NCBI GenBank assembly: GCA_018268955.1
Contig: JAFDVO010000042.1
Location: forward strand, 1-37,549
Reading direction: 5' to 3'
DNA length: 37,549 nt
Origin: Acidobacteriota bacterium
GTDB taxonomy: Bacteria > Acidobacteriota > Vicinamibacteria > Vicinamibacterales > CAVVIG01
Under the pieces are notes generated by a model, which saw only the letters and a list, made by a program, of their open reading frames with translations, was not told the origin of the DNA and searched no databases. Below, piece after piece: positions 32,389 to 37,549 of the stretch (position 1 is the first letter of the stretch; each line of letters begins with the position of its first letter). The position numbers were made by a program, and so were the translations under genes.

Positions 32389-34503
32389 TCAGCGCTGCTG
32401 GCCGCGCATGGCGGGCACGACCCTGAACTGCACCTGTCGCGTGGCCGCGTTGTCGTTGCCGAGCCGCGACTTCGCGTCGACATTCAGGACGTAGAGCCCC
32501 GGCGGGATGTCGGCGACCGGTATCCGCGTCTGGTATCCATAGCCGCCCTTGCTGCCCCCGAGTTCACTCGAGTCGCGCTGGTCCTCGACCTTGAACACGA
32601 CCTTGCCTTCGTCGGTCAGGACAGAGGTCACGATGTCGATCTTGTGGGGTGCCTTCCCCGTGTTGTCGTAGATCTCCGCGAAGATGGCGATTTCGTCGTT
32701 CTGGGGGAACACGCGGAGCCCCGCGGGTGCCGCCGGCAGCACGGCCTTCAGCTGCTCGTCCAGCTTGGCGGTCATCATCGACGACCCGGCCATCGAGGTC
32801 AGGGCGATGCCGCTCATGGAGAACGGCTGCTTGTAGAAGTCCGGAACTTCGAGGTCGTAAATGACCGAGCCCATGAGGCTCTTCTCGGGATCGCGGGCGG
32901 CCGCACGCAACTGGTATCGCCCGGGGGGCAGGTCTACGCGATTGAGCACGCGCACGCCGCTCTGCTCCACCCGCGCCCTGGTGTCCGGCCGCAGGTTCAG
33001 CGTGAGTGAGTTGTTGCTCGCGCCGTAAGTCTTCGCCTTGTTGTCGACCGCCATGAAGGAGATGTCGACCTTGCTGTTCTGCCCCAGGCTGAGATCGCGT
33101 CCGCTGAGCTCGATGCCGACCAGCACCGAGGCGTTCGGCTGCTGCCCCTTGAACGGCGCCGCGAACATGCGCATCGTCAGGCCGCTGACCTGGAGCGGGC
33201 TGTTGATCGCCTCGTACATCTCGACCGGCATGCCGCCGGTCTTCGGCGCCTTGGTCTGCGCCTTCCCCTTCGGTGATGCGTAGCCGCGCCGCGCACGCAC
33301 CGTCAGGCCCGGCCGATTCACCTTCACCTCGATGCGGTGGAACTTGCCGTCGGTCTTGTTCCCGGGCGGGTAGTACGCGAGCACGTAGTACGAGCTGTTG
33401 TCCCGCACAATCCGGTCGAACACCGACGTCGTGTCGTTCCGGTTGACAGCGGCAAACCCGCCGCTCTCCTCCGCAAGCTGGCGGAGGCTGTCCTGCGACA
33501 TGCGGAACTCGTTGTTCAGCGAGCCGAGCCCGATCCCCGTGCTGGCGTCGGTCTGATCCGCGAAGCTGCCGACCGAGATCGCTTCGTCACCACCGGAGGC
33601 GATCAACCCACGCGGGTCGATGGCGTAGATGCTCACGTTGGCACGGGCCGTGGCCCCGAGCGTCTCGCGGATGTCGTTCAGGATGTTGCTGGCAGAACTC
33701 GGCGGCGCATCGTACGAGCGGATGATGTCACTGAGGTCGTAGTCGATCCCCTCGCTGAACAACAGCATCGTCTTGCGACGACCGCGGACGCCGCCGAACC
33801 AGTCGGCGACCTGGCGCAGGGTGCTCAACATCGACTGCGCGTTGTGCCCACGCTCCATGTCGTCCGGGTCGCGGACCGGCGCGGTCGGGTCAGGGCCGTT
33901 GAGCTGCCGGAAGTACTGGTCGTTCTTGGAGAGGGTGACCGACTGGAGCTTGCGCCCCATGAACTTGTCGACCGCGTTGAGCAGCAGCCGCTTGTTGCTC
34001 GTGAACTCCTGCGCGTCGGCGGAGCGCCCACCCGTGTAGATGACGGCCATGCGGTCGTTCGCGCCGAGGTTCCGCTCGATGAACTGGCGGGCCGACCGGC
34101 GCACCTGCTGCGTGCGCATCGCGTCCACGTGCAGGTCGTCGAGGATCATCACGTACACGCGGCCGTCGAACGGTCGCTCGTTGGACTGCACGTCAGGCTC
34201 GATCGGACGCGAGGCGAACAATGGCCGCTCCGCGCGTTCGATGGGGAGATCGACGACGGTGAAGGTGGAGACCGTCTGGGGCTTCCCGTCCTCGGACACC
34301 TGGAAGTCTTCCTTCTTCAGGTTGCGGACGAAGTTCCCCTGCTGGTCCGTGACGACTGCATCCACCTCCACGTACTCGACCTGCGCCTTGAACGTGGGCG
34401 TCTGCGCGGGTGGCTCCTGCGGCTGCCCCTGCCCGGCAATCAGGCCGGCTCCGGCAAGCAGCACCATGGCGGCGGCGATCCTGACGCGTGACTTGATGAC
34501 CAT
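32389..34503 (-). CDS. Exported VWFA-related domain protein (TIGR03436-type)
   Basis: 704 residues. A signal peptide (about 1-24, AAAMVLLAGAGLIAGQG) is followed by a segment typical of the acidobacterial VWFA-related family: VEYVEVDAVVTDQQGNFVRNL and KKEDFQVSEDGKPQTVSTF (about 40-80). The von Willebrand factor A-like domain (about 112-385) starts YVMILDDLHVD, where DDLHVD replaces the classical DxSxS metal site, and includes RKTMLLFSEGIDYDLSD and SIYAIDPRG. It ends with YYVLAYYPPGNKTDGKFHRIEVKV and RARRGY. The C-terminal third (about 440-704) is beta-rich and secreted. Likely function is surface binding or protein assembly; the precise role is unknown. ATG at 34503 is preferred over GTG at 34506; GAGG lies six bases upstream and TATAAT at 34526-34521. 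Confidence 0.9.
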   Translation of the reverse strand: MVIKSRVRIAAAMVLLAGAGLIAGQGQPQEPPAQTPTFKAQVEYVEVDAVVTDQQGNFVRNLKKEDFQVSEDGKPQTVSTFTVVDLPIERAERPLFASRPIEPDVQSNERPFDGRVYVMILDDLHVDAMRTQQVRRSARQFIERNLGANDRMAVIYTGGRSADAQEFTSNKRLLLNAVDKFMGRKLQSVTLSKNDQYFRQLNGPDPTAPVRDPDDMERGHNAQSMLSTLRQVADWFGGVRGRRKTMLLFSEGIDYDLSDIIRSYDAPPSSASNILNDIRETLGATARANVSIYAIDPRGLIASGGDEAISVGSFADQTDASTGIGLGSLNNEFRMSQDSLRQLAEESGGFAAVNRNDTTSVFDRIVRDNSSYYVLAYYPPGNKTDGKFHRIEVKVNRPGLTVRARRGYASPKGKAQTKAPKTGGMPVEMYEAINSPLQVSGLTMRMFAAPFKGQQPNASVLVGIELSGRDLSLGQNSKVDISFMAVDNKAKTYGASNNSLTLNLRPDTRARVEQSGVRVLNRVDLPPGRYQLRAAARDPEKSLMGSVIYDLEVPDFYKQPFSMSGIALTSMAGSSMMTAKLDEQLKAVLPAAPAGLRVFPQNDEIAIFAEIYDNTGKAPHKIDIVTSVLTDEGKVVFKVEDQRDSSELGGSKGGYGYQTRIPVADIPPGLYVLNVDAKSRLGNDNAATRQVQFRVVPAMRGQQR

Positions 34504-34520
34504 CACAGACCTCGAAGCGG

Positions 34521-34526
34521 ATTATA
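34521..34526 (-). promoter_or_regulatory. Perfect -10 box of the VWFA-related gene
   Basis: TATAAT on the minus strand (34526-34521), 17 bases before the ATG at 34503, so the expected leader is about ten bases and includes the GAGG ribosome site. No convincing -35 at 15-19 bases. The 109-base divergent region also holds the promoter of the M24 peptidase gene. Confidence 0.6.
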
Positions 34527-34598
34527 TCGTTGCCGGATTCTCCTCATTTCGACGTGATCTGCGGCACCCCGGCCGGCCGCGGCGCCGGACACCACGTC

Positions 34599-34604
34599 TA
34601 TACT
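34599..34604 (+). promoter_or_regulatory. Candidate -10 of the M24 peptidase gene, nearly leaderless
   Basis: TATACT ends eight bases before the ATG at 34613, so transcription would begin at or one to two bases before the start codon. No Shine-Dalgarno sequence and no clear -35 were found. Confidence 0.45.
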
Positions 34605-34612
34605 GAATAGGC

Positions 34613-35812
34613 ATGCACTCGCGTTCGCGGGCCCTCGACGTCGCGGCAATCCAGGCGGCGCTCCGCGCGGATGGCCTCGACGGCTGGTTGCTGTACGACT
34701 TCCGCGGCACCAATGCCATCGCCGCCGACCTGACCGGCGTGGCCCAGAGGGGCGGGCACATGGCCACTCGCCGGTGGTACTACCTCATTCCAGCAACCGG
34801 CGCCCCACGCGCGCTCGTGCACGCCATAGAACCCGACACGCTCGCGCACCTTCCGGGTGAGACGCGGCGCTACGCCGGCCGGACCCAGATGCACGCCGGT
34901 CTTCAAGCCGTGCTCACCGGGATCCGCCGCGTCGCGATGGAGTACTCGCCACAGTGCGCGATCCCGTACATCGCGCGGGTGGATGCCGGGACGGTGGAAC
35001 TGATCCGGAGCCTCGGGGCGGAAGTGGTCTCATCGGGCGATCTGGTGCAGCGGTTCTCGGCCGTGTGGACCGACCCGGAAATCGCCTCGCACCTGGCCGC
35101 ATCGGCAGCGCTCTACCGGATCAAGGACCGCGCGTTCGAGGAGATCACGCAGCGCCTGCGGTACGGCGTCCAGACGACTGAGTGGGACATCCAGCAGCTC
35201 ATGGTCGAGTGGTTCCGTCAGGAGCAGCTCGTCAGCGATTCGCCGCCGATGGTCTCGGCACAGGAGCATGCGGGGAACCCGCATTACCTGCCCACCGCCG
35301 ATCGGCACCGCACCATCGGCAGGAACGAACTCGTGCTGCTCGACCTCTGGGGCAAGCTCGACCAGGAAGGGTCCGTCTACGCGGACATCACATGGGTCGG
35401 CTTCACGGGACCCAAGATCCCGAAGACGATGGCCGCCGCGTTTTCAGTGGTCGCTGCCGCGCGCGACATGGCGGTGAGCCTCGTGCGCGACCGCGTGGCG
35501 GCCGGGCTTCCCGTGCGGGGCTTCGAGGTGGACCGTGCCGCGTCAGGGACGATTCGCGACGCCGGCTATGGTGCACAGATCCTGCATCGGACCGGGCACA
35601 GTCTCGGGGAGAGCGTCCACGGGACCGGGGTCAATATGGACGACTTCGAGACGCACGACGATCGTCGCCTGCTACCCGGCACCGGCTTCACGGTCGAACC
35701 GGGCGTATATTTTCCTGATTTCGGCATCCGGTCCGAGATCAATATGATCGTCCGCGAGCGGTCGGCCGAGGTGAGCGGCCCGCTCCAGTCAGCCATTCTC
35801 GCCCTGGTGTAA
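34613..35812 (+). CDS. M24-family metallopeptidase (Xaa-Pro aminopeptidase-like)
   Basis: 399 residues. An N-terminal creatinase-like domain (about 1-145) precedes the pita-bread M24 catalytic domain (about 165-395). The five expected metal ligands are all present: D244 (LLDLWG), D258 (YADITW), H329 (RTGHSLGE), E362 (TVEPGVY) and E375 (RSEINM). The D244-D258 spacing is 14, three residues more than the usual 11. It probably removes an N-terminal residue before proline, or acts as a dipeptidase on X-Pro; no signal peptide, so it is cytoplasmic. The start ATG at 34613 is close behind a -10-like TATACT. htrA follows after 13 bases on the same strand, so the two are an operon of protein-breakdown functions. 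Confidence 0.92.
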   Translation: MHSRSRALDVAAIQAALRADGLDGWLLYDFRGTNAIAADLTGVAQRGGHMATRRWYYLIPATGAPRALVHAIEPDTLAHLPGETRRYAGRTQMHAGLQAVLTGIRRVAMEYSPQCAIPYIARVDAGTVELIRSLGAEVVSSGDLVQRFSAVWTDPEIASHLAASAALYRIKDRAFEEITQRLRYGVQTTEWDIQQLMVEWFRQEQLVSDSPPMVSAQEHAGNPHYLPTADRHRTIGRNELVLLDLWGKLDQEGSVYADITWVGFTGPKIPKTMAAAFSVVAAARDMAVSLVRDRVAAGLPVRGFEVDRAASGTIRDAGYGAQILHRTGHSLGESVHGTGVNMDDFETHDDRRLLPGTGFTVEPGVYFPDFGIRSEINMIVRERSAEVSGPLQSAILALV

Positions 35813-35825
35813 GCACGGAGGAACG

Positions 35826-37406
35826 ATGTCCAGCCGCAAGACCACGCTGTTCTACGCGCTGCTGCTTGCCATCTCGTCGATCGCCGTCGGCATGGTGCTG
35901 GCGTCCCGGTTCGACATGGCACCCGCGTCGGCCGCCCAGACCCTGCAGGTGCCGCCGCTCAACAGCGCGCCGGTGACCGGAGCACTGGACGCTCAGACTT
36001 TCCGCAATGTCGCCAAGGCGCAGCAGCCGATGGTGGTCAACATCCGGACCGAGTCCAAGGCCAAGGGTCAGGATCTCTCGGAGTTCTTCGGCGGGAATGG
36101 TGGTGGCGGTGGCGACGACCTCTTCCGCCGGTTCTTCGGCCAGCCGAACGACCCGGACGATCAGGACACGCCGGCCCCGCGCGGGCGCGGCAACCGGCGT
36201 CCCCGCGAGCAGACGACGGTGGCAGCGGGCACCGGCTTCATCATCAGCAAGGACGGCCTGATCCTCACGAACAACCACGTGATTGACGGAGCGACCAAGA
36301 TCGAGGTGTCGCTGTTCGGTGAAGATGACGACCAGACCTACTCGGCAAAGCTGATCGGCAAGGATGCGCTCACGGACAGTGCCCTCATCCAGCTCACCCA
36401 GATGCCGAACCACCCGCTGCCCGAAGCGAAGTTCGGTGACTCGGCGCAGATGGCGGCGGGCGACTGGGTGATGGCGATCGGCAACCCCTTCAACCAGGGC
36501 TGGACCGTCACCGTCGGCGTTGTCTCCGCGCAGTCGCGGCCGTTCACGACCGATGGCCGCACGAACGAGATGATCCAGACCGACGCGGCCATCAACCCAG
36601 GCAACTCGGGCGGTCCGCTGCTGAACCTGCGCGGTGAGGTGATCGGGATCAACACGATGATCTTCACCAACGGCCGGGCCGAAGGGAACATCGGCATCGG
36701 CTTCGCCGTCCCGATCAACACCGTCCGCGACCTGCTGCCGCAGTTGATGCAGGGCAAGGTGGTCCGCGGCCGCATCGGCCTGCAGATGACCGCAGTGCCG
36801 CGTGACAGCTACCAGGAGTTCGGTCTCAAGTCGCGCGCCGGCGCCGTCGTCTCTTCGGTCGCGCCCGGTGGTCCTGCCGAGAAGGCCGGCGTGAAGCCCG
36901 GCGACGTCATCGTCGAGTACAACGGCAAATCGATCCAGAACACCACCGACCTGCAGAAGATGGTGGCCGCCACGAAGCCGGGGACGTCAGCTGCGCTGAA
37001 GATCGTTCGCAACGGCAAGGATCAGACGCTGCACGCCACGGTCGAGGAACTGGATCTCGATGCGGAGCGCGGTGGTCGCCAGAGCCGCAACAACGACAAG
37101 GAGCAGCCGGAGGAGCAAGGCCAGGACAGCTTCGGCCTCACGCTCACGAACCTCACGCCGCAGATGGCGCGCCGCCTCCAGATGCCATCGGGCCAGAGCG
37201 GCGCGGTCGTCACGGACGTGGACGAGAACGGGCCGTCGGCGGGCATCCTGCGCCCCGGTGACGTCATCCTGTCGGTGAACGGCCAGTCGGTCTCCTCAGC
37301 GGCCGACGCGGGTCGCGAGTTCCAGAAGGTGGCCAACGGCCGCATCGCACGCGTGCTCGTGTGGCGCGGCGACGGCGAAGTGTTCGTCACGATCCGCAAG
37401 GAATAG
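35826..37406 (+). CDS. HtrA/DegP-type periplasmic serine protease
   Basis: 526 residues. An N-terminal membrane anchor or signal segment (about 8-29, FYALLLAISSIAVGMVLASRF) leads to a trypsin-like domain with the triad H151 (NNHVIDG), D184 (TDSALIQ) and S261 (GNSGGPL). A Gly/Asp-rich, then Arg-rich loop (about 80-130) precedes the first strand. Two PDZ domains follow (about 310-395, GAVVSSVAPGGPAEKAGVKPGD, in parts; and about 440-520, GAVVTDVDENGPSAGILRPGD, in parts). This is the DegP/DegQ layout, acting on misfolded envelope proteins. GGAGGAA lies just before the ATG. It is the second gene of an operon with the M24 peptidase and is followed by a strong hairpin terminator. Confidence 0.95.
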   Translation: MSSRKTTLFYALLLAISSIAVGMVLASRFDMAPASAAQTLQVPPLNSAPVTGALDAQTFRNVAKAQQPMVVNIRTESKAKGQDLSEFFGGNGGGGGDDLFRRFFGQPNDPDDQDTPAPRGRGNRRPREQTTVAAGTGFIISKDGLILTNNHVIDGATKIEVSLFGEDDDQTYSAKLIGKDALTDSALIQLTQMPNHPLPEAKFGDSAQMAAGDWVMAIGNPFNQGWTVTVGVVSAQSRPFTTDGRTNEMIQTDAAINPGNSGGPLLNLRGEVIGINTMIFTNGRAEGNIGIGFAVPINTVRDLLPQLMQGKVVRGRIGLQMTAVPRDSYQEFGLKSRAGAVVSSVAPGGPAEKAGVKPGDVIVEYNGKSIQNTTDLQKMVAATKPGTSAALKIVRNGKDQTLHATVEELDLDAERGGRQSRNNDKEQPEEQGQDSFGLTLTNLTPQMARRLQMPSGQSGAVVTDVDENGPSAGILRPGDVILSVNGQSVSSAADAGREFQKVANGRIARVLVWRGDGEVFVTIRKE

Positions 37407-37423
37407 GTAGCCCAACCGAGATG

Positions 37424-37463
37424 ACGCCCGCGTTTCCAAATGGAGACGCGGGCGTTGTTGTGT
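37424..37463 (+). terminator. Intrinsic terminator of the M24 peptidase-htrA operon
   Basis: ACGCCCGCGTTTCC (37424-37437) pairs with GGAGACGCGGGCGT (37442-37455) with one wobble around an AAAT loop, a 14-bp stem, followed by TGTTGTGT. It lies 17 bases after the stop codon. Confidence 0.85.
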
Positions 37464-37478
37464 ACAGGCAGGGAAGCG

Positions 37479-37535
37479 GCGGAACGCTGGAACGCAAGAA
37501 TGCACAAATGCAGGAATGCAGGAATGCATCTATGA
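37479..37535. repeat. Octad repeat (GCAGGAAT/GCAAGAAT) near the right window edge
   Basis: GGAACGCT, GGAACGCA, AGAATGCA, CAAATGCA, GGAATGCA, GGAATGCA and TCTATGAA follow one another downstream of the htrA terminator. The unit is the same as in the left arm at 26594-26640 and, in reverse complement, the array at 10271-10395. Confidence 0.8.
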
Positions 37536-37549
37536 AAGGGCCGTCGGTG

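Overview
The window is GC-rich bacterial chromosome, densely coded, with GTG and TTG starts as well as ATG. A VWFA-related secreted protein of a type frequent in Acidobacteriota, an OmpA protein with a proline linker, a standalone archaeal-type prolyl-tRNA synthetase and much other exported protein suggest an acidobacterium, perhaps of the Vicinamibacteria. That placement is inference from gene content only; no rRNA or other marker is present.

Layout. (1) Positions 1-8023, minus strand: one tightly coupled defence operon read hsdM-hsdS-ptuA-ptuB-rhuM-hsdR, with hsdR running off the left edge. It is a type I restriction-modification system with an ABC-type ATPase plus HNH nuclease pair (Septu/PtuAB-like) and a RhuM-family protein placed between the specificity and restriction subunits. 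Every junction can be read as a 4-base NTGA stop/start overlap. (2) 8293-11222, minus: a bactofilin-like membrane protein, a small membrane protein and a DUF4097-type lipoprotein. (3) 11260-17225, minus: the chromosome-organising ATPase SMC and a C-terminal processing protease. (4) 17420-22264, plus: tatA-tatC, an OmpA-family protein, a HEAT-repeat protein and a TetR-family regulator. (5) 22369-27401: proS and nadB (minus), aroB (plus) and an outer-membrane barrel candidate (minus). (6) 27483-30780, plus: alpha-glucan phosphorylase, a small zinc-ribbon protein and a small secreted protein with its own promoter and terminator. (7) 30868-34503, minus: a diguanylate cyclase and the VWFA-related protein. 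(8) 34613-37406, plus: an M24 metallopeptidase and an HtrA/DegP protease.

Outside the defence operon the content is housekeeping (SMC, ProRS, NadB, AroB, GlgP) mixed with envelope and export functions (Tat, Ctp, HtrA, OmpA, DUF4097, bactofilin-like). No integrase, transposase, tRNA, rRNA or CRISPR array was recognised.

A second theme is non-coding. At least nine gene 3' ends carry short degenerate tandem repeats with a period of 7-8 bases. Most loci have their own unit sequence. The repeats often begin at, or even include, the stop codon, and two loci have inverted arms that could fold into long imperfect hairpins. The two observations most worth pursuing are the Septu-like module inside the hsd operon and this 3'-end repeat system.
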